From: Candidatus Altimarinota bacterium
GTDB taxonomy: Bacteria > Patescibacteriota > Gracilibacteria > BD1-5 > UBA2023
Reading direction: 5' to 3'
DNA length: 49,966 bases
NCBI GenBank assembly: GCA_028689065.1
Contig: JAQTWX010000007.1
Coordinates: 1 to 49,966 of the forward strand
Part shown: positions 1 through 9,954 of the stretch, in pieces
Numbering within the stretch: position 1 is the first letter of the stretch
How the letters are laid out: every line of letters begins with the position of its first letter
Made by a program: the position numbers and the translations under genes
The notes under the pieces: model-generated
Databases searched by the model: none
The model's input: only the letters and a program-made list of their open reading frames with translations
Told to the model about the DNA's origin: nothing

Positions 1-194
1 AAAAATATAAACGAATTGCTGATGAGGGAAAGATTCTCGATCTTTTCGGAGAAGAAAATCTCGTGATTTCCGAAGATAATAAACTTCATTACATTGATAG
101 TTTTATTATCTTTGCAAGACATCCAATAGTAGTTGAAGGTTCTAATCAAAAGATAGAATATTTACAAAAAATCCTTGATGAATCACAGAAATAA
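1..194 (+). CDS. 3' end of an unrecognised protein (partial)
   Basis: The frame is open from the left edge (first full codon at base 3) to a TAA at 192-194, giving about 63 C-terminal residues. The segment is charged and hydrophilic, contains the run FIIFARHPIVVEG, and ends LQKILDESQK. It has no membrane segment and no motif I can name. It converges on alr, whose stop lies one base away, so the two 3' ends abut with no room for a separate terminator. I do not recognise the family; the missing 5' part would be needed to name it. Confidence 0.6.
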   Translation, partial: KYKRIADEGKILDLFGEENLVISEDNKLHYIDSFIIFARHPIVVEGSNQKIEYLQKILDESQK

Positions 195-195
195 T

Positions 196-1362
196 TTACC
201 AAACAATCCTCCGTATACTTTCTGAAATTCCTGTTAAACATTCATATGGAATTGTTTTTGCAGCGTGTGCCATTGTAGATACTGAATTTGGGTTATTTGT
301 ATTGTCAGAAATAATTGTAATCTTTTCACCAACTTTGATTGAACTTTCTCCGAGATCAATAATAGTCATATTCATACAAACTCGTCCAAGGATAGGAAAG
401 TATTCATCTTTCCAAGTATATCCAAACTTTTCATTACCAAGTATTCGTGGAATCCCCTCATAATATCCAACAGGAATAATTCCGATAGTCATATTTTTCG
501 GAGCTATAAAGGTTCCATTGTAGCTAACTTTTTCACCTTTCTGAAGTATTTTTTTTAGAACCAGAGTTGATTCCATGCGGAGTGCTGGACGAAGTTTAGA
601 AAGTTTCCCGTATGAAGAATCTGAAGAGTCGAGCGGATTAATTCCATAAAGTCCGATTCCAAGTCTCATAGCATTGAAAATGCTGGGAAATTCTTTTGCT
701 CCTCAGGCACTGTTGGCAGCGTGAATATATCAAAGCTTAAATCAAGCCGATGTTATTTGAGTAATTGCTTCCTGAAACTTTTTAATTTGTACGGAAGTAT
801 ACGAATCATCAGAGTTATCTGCATCGGCAAGATGTGTGCATACGCCTTCCAATATGATATTTGAATATGTCTGAAGTGTTGATAAAAATCTCGAAATTTC
901 TTCAAGATATATTCCTTGTCGGTGCATACCCGTATCTATTTTTAAATGAATTCGTATCTTCTTTCATATTTTTCCAAGCGTTCAGAGAGTTTCAAAATCA
1001 GAAACCACGAGTGTTATAAATGAAAAATCCATGTATTTGAAATTTTCAGGAAGTGTATATCCCATAAGAAGAACACGAGTTTTATTTACTTTATGAACTT
1101 CCAACGCCTCATAGTAACTATCGACGACAATATAATCGATTTTACTTTCCTGAAGAATAGTGGCTACTTCTCGAATTCCATGTCCATAAGCATTGGATTT
1201 AAGGACAGGAAAGATGGAATGCTCAGGGGAAAGTGATTTATAAGTACTGAGATTTTCGAGAATTGCTTTTCGAGAAATTATAATAGTATTGAGCGTTTGA
1301 AAAGATTTTTGAAAATATTTTTTTAGGAAATGAAACATATATGCTTTGTTTTGAAAATACAT
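196..1362 (-). CDS. alr: Alanine racemase
   Basis: PLP-dependent enzyme that interconverts L- and D-alanine in the cytoplasm for peptidoglycan. The 388-aa product is normal for the family once TGA is read as glycine. Visible motifs are VLKSNAYGHG with the Schiff-base lysine at about residue 55, KIDTGMHRQGI, HAANSAG, RLGIGLYGINP and GYYEGIPR, which holds the catalytic tyrosine. In-frame TGAs lie at 703-705, 730-732, 742-744, 964-966 and 982-984. The one in HAANSA(TGA) falls on a residue that is small in the family. The stop is TAA. The start at 1362 is the outermost ATG; a second ATG eight codons in is possible. It is the last gene of the minus-strand cluster beginning at 7839, so D-alanine supply may be tied to the ligases upstream, which is inference. 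Confidence 0.93.
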
Positions 1363-1393
1363 AAAAACTATATAGATTTAATAGATGAATGCA

Positions 1394-1442
1394 AAAATAA
1401 AAAATCCTTATAAGAAACTTTTGGTATTCTTATAAGGGATTG
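1394..1442 (-). terminator. Rho-independent terminator
   Basis: Inverted repeat 1403-1416 / 1427-1442 (AATCCTTATAAGAA paired with its near-complement, one bulged base). On the minus strand a T-rich tract follows (1394-1402). It sits directly after the stop of the 1457-1672 gene, before alr. Confidence 0.7.
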
Positions 1443-1456
1443 AATTACTTGCGAAT

Positions 1457-1672
1457 TTATCTTCCTCTATTTGCAGCCCTTCCTGGACGTTGACGGTTGT
1501 TTATATTATTTCCACGTGATCCATGGAATTGGTGAGCGATTGGAAAAGCTGGACCAGAGCGGGAAATAGGAGGTTTCGGAGGAACTACTTTTTGCTTCTC
1601 TTCTGTAGTTTTTACTTCTTCGAGAGCATCTTCTGCAGGAAGTTTCTCATCTTTTTTGACAGTGTCTGACAT
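1457..1672 (-). CDS. Small basic/proline-rich hypothetical protein
   Basis: A 71-aa protein with an acidic N-terminal half (KKDEKLPAEDALEEVKTTEE) and a basic C-terminal half ending in NNRQRPGRAANRGR. There is no membrane segment, and low complexity suggests a disordered, possibly nucleic-acid-binding tail. It ends in TAA and is followed by a terminator. No family is recognised. The clean ATG, TAA stop and position between PhnA and alr on the same strand support a real gene. Confidence 0.55.
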   Translation of the reverse strand: MSDTVKKDEKLPAEDALEEVKTTEEKQKVVPPKPPISRSGPAFPIAHQFHGSRGNNINNRQRPGRAANRGR

Positions 1673-1700
1673 AAAATGAATGTAAAGAACTATTAAAGAT

Positions 1701-1913
1701 TTACTTCTTTTTCTTTATGAAACAAGTCTTGAGGACGAGTCCGCCCGGAGCATCAACGAATTCTGCATCGTCAGTGAGTCGAATCTTGTAGACAGTTCCT
1801 TGTTTAAGGGTTGTTTTAGAGCCTTTTACTGGAAGGTCTTTTATGAGGAAAACTTGATCTCCATCCGCGAGGATATTTCCATGTGCATCTTTAGTTTCTA
1901 CTGTTGAATCCAT
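1701..1913 (-). CDS. PhnA/YjdM-domain protein
   Basis: A 70-aa protein made only of the C-terminal PhnA (YjdM) domain. The pattern KDAHGNILADGDQVFLIKDL, then VKGS..TLKQGT, IRLTDD and a final FIKKKK follows the family closely. The N-terminal zinc ribbon of full-length YjdM is absent. Despite the old name, a role in alkylphosphonate use is not established for this domain, and the biochemical function is unknown. It lies in the minus-strand cluster between the ATP-grasp genes and alr. It contains no TGA codon. Confidence 0.8.
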   Translation of the reverse strand: MDSTVETKDAHGNILADGDQVFLIKDLPVKGSKTTLKQGTVYKIRLTDDAEFVDAPGGLVLKTCFIKKKK

Positions 1914-2002
1914 AATATTTGAGCTAAATAATAAATGTTCGGGAATTGTATGGGAAAATAATGGAAATGCAAGAAAAATTATATTATTTCATCGCGGTTT
2001 TT

Positions 2003-2983
2003 CTATATCTTAAATATCCTCTTTAATATCTCACGACCAGTATTTACAGAGGTAAGTTCCCTATCTCCACCAAGTCCAGGAGTTGCATTGAATTCAAGTA
2101 TAACACCTCCCGTTTCAGAAAGCGGTTTGGAAAAATCAGAAGAAAGCATGTCTATTCCACATATTCCTAATCCCATTTTCTCCGCGGCTTGAATACAGAT
2201 ATTTTTTGTATCTTTATGAATGAGATTTGTTATATCCTCAATAGTTCCACCTGTTCCGAGATTGGAATTTCCACGGAGTTGTACTATGATTCCTTGAGGA
2301 ACAATACTATCGGGCTTGTAGTCTTGTTTCTCTATAAAGCTAATAAGTTCATCGTCCTCTCGGATAAGAGAGAGTGGTGCTGAATAATTTTGTTGCCTCA
2401 AAGGATTGTTCGCATTCTCCTGATCTATGAGCTCATGAATCGTAGATTTTCCATCACCGATAACTCGTGGTGGGACTCTTTTGAGTGCAACAAGAGCTTC
2501 TCATAAGACAACCAATACTCGGCATTCATCACCCGAAATTTGTTCTTGGATAATCATCTTTGTGTAATCGATAAATGCGGATTGTAATTTTGTTTGAAGC
2601 TCAGGAAGGGAAGTGATGTTCATACAGACTCCATTTCCATGATCTTCATCGGTTGGTTTAATAACAATAGGAAAGTGAAAATCTTTCAAAGCTGTCCAAT
2701 CAAAAGTGTCAAATTCATTCTCATGAATATAGAGAGTTTTTGCTATGGGGAGATTATATCTCTGGAGGAGATTATAGGTGAGTTCTTTATCATTTGCAAT
2801 CTTGAGTCATAAGGAATTATTAACTCCGAAGTCTGTACTCTTAAAAAGCACTTCCTTCCCGTTTCATTTTACCAGAAAGAGATTTTTCTCGGGAACGAGA
2901 ATTTCTACTTCGAGTCCCAGTATTTCTGCCTCTTCTTTGAGAACTTGGGAAGATACGGACCAATAGGTCATGGGTTTTGACAT
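2003..2983 (-). CDS. Cyanophycin synthetase-like ATP-grasp ligase
   Basis: A 326-aa ATP-grasp enzyme, expected to join a carboxylate to an amine through an acyl-phosphate. Visible in order are FPIVIKPTDEDHGNGV (ATP-binding lysine and glycine-rich loop), RVPPRVIGDGKSTI, LRGNSNLGTGGTI and ILEFNATPG (Mg-binding). The RVPP.VIGDG and NL.TGGT.. signatures resemble the ATP-grasp part of cyanophycin synthetase, but the Mur-ligase half of CphA is missing. In-frame TGAs include 2501-2503 (after CRVLVVL) and 2864-2866. The start MSKPMTYW at 2983 is preferred because an ATG at 3070 would overlap the upstream gene, whose TAA is at 3013. The substrate cannot be read from the sequence. Confidence 0.82.
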
Positions 2984-3012
2984 AATTGCGAGTATGATAA
3001 GATAAGGATTGC

Positions 3013-3969
3013 TTATAGAGTTTCCAAAAAATAGTTGGCGATATTTACGAAATATGTGTTTAGCGGTCAATTTTTATTATTGACTTCATTTCAAACAGAT
3101 ACTCAGGGTGTATCATTTATCTCAAATACATACCATCTCTTTTCATCTAGGACATATCAAAAATCGATAGAGAGAATATTGTTATTATCGATTCAAAGAT
3201 TTTTTATGACCCCCATAGATAGTTCCAATAATTCTTTGGGAAGTTGTTCTTTTCATAAATATGCTTGACTTCCACCGCTTCAGACATTGCTTTTTAGGCT
3301 TCAAACAGCAGGACTTCTGAGAGTGGCATGAGAGAATTTTCATCCAATATAGACAAGTCGAACATCATGCATTCATGTAACAAGTCCAGGAAATCCCTTG
3401 CTAAAATCTTTGAATTCCTGAACAATATACAGACTTCCGAGTCCTTCGAATCTTTCCTTATTGGCAATGAGTTCATCTTTTGTAAAAAATTCGATTCCTT
3501 TCCCGGAGTTTGATCGTATCGGTTTTATAGCGAGTTGTTCTGGAAAGTTTTTACGAAGAGATTCACTAGAAAAAAACATCTTTAGGAGAGTTGTTTCTGG
3601 TTGATAGTTTTTTAAAAAAAGATACATCTCATATTTGTCATTTGCAATTGTAACAAGTTTTCTTGAAGGAAAAACAGGCATGTGAAATTTTTCAAAGATA
3701 TCATAAGCATAAAATAATCCATCTTCTGATCGATTCCATATTATGTCTGGCTTATAAGGCTCTTGAAATATTTCAAATTGTCCATCTTTATTAAAGTCGG
3801 CATAATCACAAAATTCTCATTTTATAGCATCAAAGGAATAAATACTTACTCGAACAAGTTCTATTTCATGTTCTTTAAAGACACGTGTGAGTTCCGTATA
3901 GGAAAATAATCTTCCTGAGGGGAGATCGAAAGAATCAATATAATTACTGAGAATGGCAACTTTTTTCAT
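3013..3969 (-). CDS. RimK/glutathione synthetase-like ATP-grasp ligase
   Basis: A 318-aa protein with several in-frame TGAs (for example 3373-3375, 3301-3303, 3280-3282, 3157-3159). The N-terminus MKKVAILSNYIDSFDLPSG is a Rossmann-like pre-ATP-grasp domain. It is followed by DIIWNRSEDG, LAIKPIRSNSGKGIEFF (ATP lysine and loop), NVGSGGSQ and, near the end, DFGYVLDEKRWYVFEINDTPG with the Mg-binding E and N. This order is typical of RimK/GshB-type amino-acid ligases. It starts 27 bases after the stop of the membrane protein upstream, so the two are probably co-transcribed. The stop is TAA at 3013. The substrate is unknown; a glutamate- or peptide-ligating role is inference from the family. Confidence 0.8.
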
Positions 3970-3996
3970 AAAATGAATATTACGGAGTATAATGTA

Positions 3997-5502
3997 TTAT
4001 TCTTCTTCATCCAATTTTTTAAGAAGTGGCGCAAATCGGAAATATTCAAACACTTGTAGTCACATATATCGCCCGACAAGAATGTTTAAAAGCATTACAA
4101 GTACAATGACATCGGGATAGGAAATCAGAAAATATTGAAGCGTCTTATATTCAAAGAGAGAATATATAATGAAAGTAATAATTCCATATTGAAGTGCATC
4201 AAATACTCCTGATTTTCCAAATATATTTATGTTTTCCTGAAATATCTTGTCTGCGATAACGATAGTAGTAAAAAGTGGAAAGATAATAAGGGAATTATCA
4301 AAGATGGAATAATTTATAAGCGAAAGCTCAAAGAAATTATCGATTCCGAGAACAAAAAGAAAAAGCATAATATAGAGACTGATAAGAAGCGATCTTTTTG
4401 CATGAATAAGCAAGTGAACCTTCTTACTGAAGATATTTACTATAAGAATAGATACGAAACCAATGGCAATAAACATAAGAGCTCCAGAAAATCCGAGAGA
4501 AACGATAGTGATAGCCAAAAGAACAGGATAATATATTCCAAATACATCGAACCCGATGACTTGTTTCAAGAAATTGAGCGTGAGAACTACAAAAGTGATA
4601 GAGAGAAGAAAAGCGAGTAATTGATAGGAAAATCCCGAATAGGCAAGAAATTCGATAAAACCACTGAGACTATATACGGTATTTCATTTCTCATAAGATA
4701 ATTCTTGTCCAATAGAAACATCTTCTTTTCCACCAGTAGAAAGTTGTGTGATGATGCTATAAAATTGATTCTCTGAGATTAGAAAAACACGGGTTGCACC
4801 AATCTGGGAAAGAGAGGAAGCGATAATTTTTGAGAGAAATGAGCGAGAAAAATCAGAGATGATATAGATTTTCTTTTTTGCAAAATTGACGGGTTTTATC
4901 TTCTGGAGTTTTATAATATTGGAAAAAAATCCGAGAATATCCTTGCTTCCTATGACAAAAATATCACTTTGATCGATAGAGTTCCATGTAGCCTGAGATG
5001 CCTCATTTTGAGGAAGTACCGATTTGTCTATAGCACTTTCTAATAGAATATTATTTTTTTCCAAGATATCTGACATTCCTGTTTTGAGCAATGAGAGATC
5101 GTCTCCAATATACATAAGCTCGCTCCCATATACTCGAATCTTTTTCTGTATACTTCCAGTACATGAAACAGGAATACCGGCAATATTTGCTTCGATGATA
5201 ACTTCGCCAGGAGTGGTAAAGTAACGGATATATTTTTCTCTTCCGGTTGTTGTTTCGATAATAACATTATCTCGCTTAAGAACATATGTTGTATTCCCAG
5301 AAAAATCTCATCCATCCGACGTAGAAATAATATATTCGTGCAGAGTTCCTGTTTTTATTTGCGAGGCTCACTGAATCTGGTACAGATCTTTACAAGATTC
5401 CATATGCTGAGAAGTGGTATTTCCACTTTGAGTTATAGTGGCTGTTTCCGCAAAGACAGAGACTGGAATGAGAAATAGAAGAAAGAATATATATTTTCGC
5501 AT
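3997..5502 (-). CDS. Secreted-domain plus multi-pass membrane protein (7TM_transglut-like)
   Basis: A 501-aa protein. Residues 1-18 (MRKYIFFLLFLIPVSVFA) form a signal peptide. A beta-rich extracytoplasmic region with an Ig/PKD-like stretch (YVLKRDNVIIETTTG) follows, then a mixed region to about residue 272. From about 280 to 480 there are roughly seven hydrophobic helices ending in ILVGRYMGLQVFEYFRF. That final motif, with its membrane topology, resembles the seven-helix region attached to inactive transglutaminases in ATP-grasp (amidoligase) neighbourhoods; the family match is by eye. TGA codons lie inside QIQ(TGA)ASQ and SDG(TGA)DF. It lies 12 bases downstream of the ATP-grasp/DUF1704 gene and 27 upstream of the RimK-like gene, consistent with one operon. 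Confidence 0.7.
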
Positions 5503-5514
5503 AAGATATAATAA

Positions 5515-7839
5515 TTAGAGTTGATTGATAATTTCTAGATCTTTTATTTTTATTTTCCCGTAAAATAATTGTTCCTGATCACCTCATTTTTCTATCCATT
5601 GTTTTACTCGCATATATCCATCGAGATATATTTTATCTTTTTGATAGGTAATTCCATGAATTCCTTTTATTCAAGAATGGGTAATCCCACGTTTCAGTCT
5701 GACGGCATCTGAGAAAATGGATTCCAGTGATTTTTCAGGATAGAGGGAAATTAATAGTCCTACGGTATCAGAAAATGAAAGTACATCGACCGTGGAGAGG
5801 AGGTAATATTTTACGTACATAGCATTTTTCTCATATCCTTCTGGAAGATGCGAAAATGAGCGATAAATAGCAAGACCTTCTTCATCGGAAAGATAATACC
5901 CGGTACCATATTGAAATAGTTTGAGACCCGTTTCATAACCTGCAAGATATCTCCGAAAATGCGTATCGATTTCATGTGCAAGAATAGCATTGATTTCATT
6001 TTCACGAATTACAGCATTTTTCGATATATGGATTTTTACTTCTTTTCCATAAGAAACCGACATACGAGATAGGTTTCAGCTTTGTATCGTAATAGGGATT
6101 TTCTTGATATTATGTGACTCGAAATAGGTATGTATATGTTTTACTATCTCATCGAGAGAAAGAACCTTTCCGAGAATAATTTCATCGTTTTTATTGTTTC
6201 ATTGCATCTCCAATACTTTTTCTTTGGCAATCTTTAGAAAGTTTGCATGGGTTTTTCCAAATAGCAGAGTATTGAAATGTTGAATCTTTTCAAAATCCTC
6301 ATTTTTATACGCTTCTACGAGTCCGAGTTTTGACTCGATTTCAGAAAGTTTTTCTCTGTAGAGAGAGGCAATAGGAAGTCATTGCTGTTCTAATGAAATA
6401 CTTTTTTCAGCAAGTACTTTTAAAGTACTTCTTATAGATTCGATTCTTTCACTGCTAGGGAAATGGTATTTGAAAACAGGATTAAATCCATGAGGATTTC
6501 GAATAAATGCATCAAGGAGAGAAAAATAATTATCAGGTTTGAGAAGTGAAGAGAGATTGATTTTCTTTCCAATCCTATATACCTCATCATCAAAGTTTAT
6601 GAGTTCTTTTGACCATCTTTTAGAAGCATTTTTTAATTCTGGCAATACGTACGATGTCGGATTGATGAGATAGTTTTGCAGTACATCCATTCAGAGAATA
6701 ATCTTTTCCTTATAAGAAGGGGAGACTTCATATTTCTTAAGAAGAAGTGAGATATTTGAATCGGTTGATACTTGGATATCGGAAGATTCTACAGAATCTA
6801 TAATATCTTTTGATACCAGCGTTCATTTTCTGTGCATATCCACAGAAACTGTTATTTCTTTTTCTCCGACTGTTCCTCTTTGTTCAAGATAGAGGATTTT
6901 TTTACTAATAGGAGAAGAAAATATCTCTGTTTGAAACAAAGTTTTTGCTATTTCAACACCTTTTTCAGGAGTGGTTATCTTTATGTCTTCGATTTTTTTC
7001 AATCGTGAAGCGAGTGGTACGAGATTTACATTTTGTATCTCGAGTCCCGCACGAGCATTGATTTCTAGGAGTTTTGGTCCATCTTTTGTTATGACCCAAT
7101 CGAGTGCGAGATATCCGAGCTTCGTATACATCTGAACTTGTGAAGAAAAGAGGAGAATATCATCCCAGAATGGAAGTATTCTATCTTTGAGTCATTCGTA
7201 TCAAACAGGAAAAGAGTAGGTATGAATCTCTCGGTTTTGAAACAAACTTATAATCTGTCCATTGGCAATATTGATACCCAATCAGATTCATCATTGAGCG
7301 AGATTTGCCTTGCTTTGGGAATGAATCGTCGGCATACGAATCATTGCCGTGATAGGAACATAGTTATAAACGATAATTCGTATATCAGCGAGACCATATT
7401 TACAATAATGTTTAAAATCGGATCACGGAGCAAGAAGTTCTTCTATGACGACTGTATCAGAAGAGCCATGTAGAGAAAAGGATCCATGAAGGATATCGGT
7501 CATATGAAGTTTTATCTCGTCTTCACTCCATATTTCATCCTGAATTTCATAGGCATCTTTATTTCTTTTTACGATGAGTATTCCATTTCATTGACTTCCT
7601 TTGTTCGGCTTGATGACAAAATGATTCGACTTGATGGATTTGAATGAAAAATCCATAAGTTCCTGCTGACTTCAGAGTGTTCTGTATGTTTCTGCAAAAG
7701 GGATTCACCGACTTGAGAGAAAGTTTTTTGTTTTTAATTTACTGTCTGCAAGAGACATGGATTCAGTAGAGTTTTTAGTTCGTATGTATCGTAAATTTCG
7801 CGCGTTCATGCCGAGAATACCATGGGAAAAAATTTTCAT
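5515..7839 (-). CDS. ATP-grasp ligase fused to a DUF1704 (QEGLA-type) metallopeptidase-like domain
   Basis: A single 774-aa frame interrupted only by TGA codons. Residues 1 to about 340 match the sugar-transfer/alpha-glutamate-ligase-like ATP-grasp family: GILGMNARNLRYI near the N-terminus, HFVIKPNKGSQ(TGA)NGILIV, and LALDWV....LLEINARAGLEIQ with E259 and N261 as likely Mg ligands. After a linker, residues about 390-774 resemble DUF1704. They contain AHEIDTH (H622, E623, H627), an HExxxH zinc-site pattern as in MATCAP-type carboxypeptidases, followed by DEEGLAIY, the QEGLA-like element. No TAA or TAG separates the halves; TGA at 6823-6825 and at the linker reads through as glycine. The first ATG of the frame after an AT-rich leader was taken as the start. 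Combining ligation and hydrolysis in one chain suggests making and trimming of a peptide tag, which is inference. Confidence 0.8.
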
Positions 7840-8021
7840 GATTTTTTGATGATTTTAGTAAAGAAACAAAAAAATTTTTGCAATGGACTGCAAATAATTT
7901 TTATTTCAAAATCTAGAAAATATCTTCTAAATTACGAGAAAATATCGGAGGGGAGTATATGTCTTTTTTCAAAAATTACAAGAAAATAACAGGAAGGGAA
8001 GTATTATTTTTATTTCTTTTT

Positions 8022-8336
8022 TTACAATAAAAATATAATGACAGAAATGATGGCAGCCATCCACCCAACAGGAAGAGAAAAAAGCATTCCACCAAGAAAT
8101 CCAAGATCGTACATAAAGCCACTATTAGGAATGGCATACATTTGTATATCGATAAAATATCGAGCAATGAGAGTATAAGGAGCAACGAGACCATGCCATA
8201 TCCCCATAAATAATCATGGAGTGGAAGTTACTATTTTATGGCTATCTCCGACAAAAGTACAACCAGAAAGTATGAATACGGATGATAGAAGGAGGAGTAT
8301 AAGTATAAATTTTCTTATAAAAGATGCTGCATTCAT
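8022..8336 (-). CDS. Small putative lipoprotein, membrane protein
   Basis: A 104-aa protein. The N-terminus MNAASFIRKFILILLLLSS is followed by VFILSGC, a lipobox with the acylated cysteine, so it is probably an anchored lipoprotein. The rest has two hydrophobic stretches: GLFMGIWHGLVAPYTLIARY, whose first Gly is a TGA codon near 8215, and FLGGMLFSLPVGWMAAIISV. The GxWHGLxAP....YxxxNxGxxYDxGFxxG pattern recurs in small uncharacterised bacterial membrane proteins; I do not know its function. The stop is TAA at 8022. Confidence 0.65.
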
Positions 8337-8368
8337 AGCAAGAAAAATAAGTGAATAAATATTATGTA

Positions 8369-8872
8369 TTATTGGTTCAGGTTTTCTTGTGTAAGTTTTT
8401 TTGCTTCTTTTTGTGCTTTTTTTAGGGCTGTTGAATGTGAAAAATCTAGCGAGAGATATTTATCTACTATAGATTTATAATGAGCAGGGAGTTGTTCAAT
8501 AACCAGGTGAACTTGTACTTCATTCCATGCTTTTGTCTTAAATGCTCCTTCCGACAGATATTTCTCTGCGATAGCCTTGAGTTCAGGAGGGAGATTATTG
8601 ATATCCTCCTGAACAAGGGCTTCTCTGAGGGATTTTTGATAACTTTCATTTTCTAGGAGATATCTCTCTGCAATGGCTTTGAGTTCCGGAGAGAGATTAT
8701 CGATATCTCCATATATGAGAGCTTCTTTGAGGGCACTTTCTTGAGTACATCCCTCCTTTGCTATACATGTATCGAAAATGGCTCTGAGGTTGTCAGGGAG
8801 ACTGTTGATATCTTTTTGGATATGTAGAGCTTTCCTGATATGTATTTCTTCGATGGAAGTTTGGGTATTCAT
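8369..8872 (-). CDS. Repeat-containing hypothetical protein
   Basis: About 167 aa from the ATG at 8872 (MNTQTSIEE). It contains tandem units of about 34 residues: ALKEALIYGDIDNLSPELKA and LREALVQEDINNLPPELKA, each followed by IAE+YL, with weaker copies on either side. Helix-rich and soluble, with no signal peptide. A start at 8938 is open in frame, but a likely -10 (TATAAT) lies downstream of it at 8917-8912, which favours 8872. Family not recognised. Confidence 0.6.
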   Translation of the reverse strand: MNTQTSIEEIHIRKALHIQKDINSLPDNLRAIFDTCIAKEGCTQESALKEALIYGDIDNLSPELKAIAERYLLENESYQKSLREALVQEDINNLPPELKAIAEKYLSEGAFKTKAWNEVQVHLVIEQLPAHYKSIVDKYLSLDFSHSTALKKAQKEAKKLTQENLNQ

Positions 8873-8911
8873 ATTGTTAAAATAGTATGTACTTAATATA
8901 TTGACATATGG

Positions 8912-8938
8912 ATTATAATAGTAATTATGAATATGCAA
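8912..8938 (-). promoter_or_regulatory. Putative sigma70-type promoter
   Basis: On the minus strand TTGCAT (8938-8933) and TATAAT (8917-8912) are separated by 15 bp. The predicted start of transcription, about 8905, lies between the two candidate start codons of the repeat protein and decides for the inner one. The spacing is short, so confidence is moderate. Confidence 0.45.
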
Positions 8939-9018
8939 ATATTATTTATATTATCTTTCCGAAAATTTTTTGAATAGGTTTGGTTTTTGTTCTTTATCTA
9001 AAAATGAATGTATATTTC

Positions 9019-9516
9019 TTATCTCTGCCACTCATAATCTTTTGTCCAAGTGTAGATGATAGGAAAATCTTTTTGTGTATCGGTTCATTCGATAGTAATC
9101 CATTCTTCTTCTTTTTGCTTTTCTAGTATCGCTAACGGCGTGCAACTTATAATACTGTTCTCGTAACTGCACTCAAGTAATGCTCGAAAGAGAAAGTGTC
9201 CGTCTTCAAAATCCACATAGACATGATTTGCAGAAGTGAATCCGAAGCCATCGGCAAACCATTTTCCATTAACAGCTTTTTTGGAAGAATATGCACCGAT
9301 AATCTCTGTGATATGCTCGTCTATAAATCCGATAATCCCCTCGTATGATGGATTTTTGAGATTGCTTTTCTCCAGATTATTTCCGATATCTTCGGTAGAA
9401 ACCTGCTTGGTAGCTTTCTCTGGTTTCTGTTCAGGCAAGAAGGAAAATGTCAAAAATGCGATACTCATAAGGATACCTATCGTTATGATACCGAGAATAA
9501 GCTGATTTGTTTTCAT
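9019..9516 (-). CDS. Single-pass membrane-anchored hypothetical protein
   Basis: A 165-aa protein with an N-terminal helix (NQLILGIITIGILMSIAFLTF) that anchors it. A short acidic linker and a globular extracytoplasmic domain follow, containing GKWFADGFGFTSANHVYVDF and two cysteines (LECSYENSIISCTP) that could form a disulphide. A TGA at 9085-9087 reads as glycine and extends the protein by 22 residues to TAA at 9019 (ending YTWTKDYEWQR). No family is recognised; a role outside the cytoplasm is inferred from topology only. Confidence 0.6.
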
Positions 9517-9582
9517 ACGAGAGAGGGTTATGAATATGAACCAGATATTATTTTAGGAGAACTTACTTTTATAAGGAGATTT

Positions 9583-9951
9583 TTATATAATCTTCCCGAA
9601 ATCTCCATTGATTACTCTTGGTTTCATCCCAAGGATTTCTTCCTTGTAACTTATTTCTGGAATCTCATTCAGGATGTAAATAGGTTTCCTGAGATAGAAG
9701 GCGAGTCCCATCTCGAGGAGTGTATTCGCTCCGATATAGTTTGGGATTCCGTTCTTATCATAGTTGAGCACAAGCACCGCATCTGACCACTCGATTTTCT
9801 CGAAGTGTATCCGAATCGCTTGTTCTTTTCCGTCGATGCTTTTGTTCTCGATTTGCGGGAATTTCACCTCGTGCCCGATAGATTCAAGCACTTTGGCAAC
9901 TTCCGTCATTTCCGGGTAAAATGCGATACTTCCACAAATGGTAATTTTCAT
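9583..9951 (-). CDS. Nucleoside 2-deoxyribosyltransferase-like protein
   Basis: A 122-aa protein with the fold signature of the nucleoside deoxyribosyltransferase/DUF4406-like group: KITICGSIAFYPEM at the N-terminus, IEWSDAVLVLNYDKNG in the middle and TLLEMGLAFYLRKPIYIL, where the E of LEMG is the usual nucleophile position. These enzymes cleave or transfer the N-glycosidic bond of nucleosides. Small stand-alone members are common in reduced bacterial genomes, usually with unknown substrates. It ends in TAA and has no TGA codon. A short GC-rich stretch lies just upstream of the start. Confidence 0.7.
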   Translation of the reverse strand: MKITICGSIAFYPEMTEVAKVLESIGHEVKFPQIENKSIDGKEQAIRIHFEKIEWSDAVLVLNYDKNGIPNYIGANTLLEMGLAFYLRKPIYILNEIPEISYKEEILGMKPRVINGDFGKII

Positions 9952-9954
9952 AAT

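Noticed and set aside
196-1362. alr, recG, yebC, ligA, mraY and others look like broken genes or frameshifted pseudogenes.
   Set aside because: The pieces are all in the same frame, separated only by TGA, and conserved glycines sit at the breaks; this is recoding, not decay.
5040-5315. A 91-codon minus-strand frame inside the membrane protein region (MDEIFLGIQHMF...).
   Set aside because: It is in a different frame from the continuous 3997-5502 gene, which has a signal peptide and helices.
7959-8030. A 24-codon plus-strand ORF preceded by GGAGGGGAG.
   Set aside because: It overlaps the 3' end of the lipoprotein gene, is low-complexity, and the genome does not otherwise use such signals.
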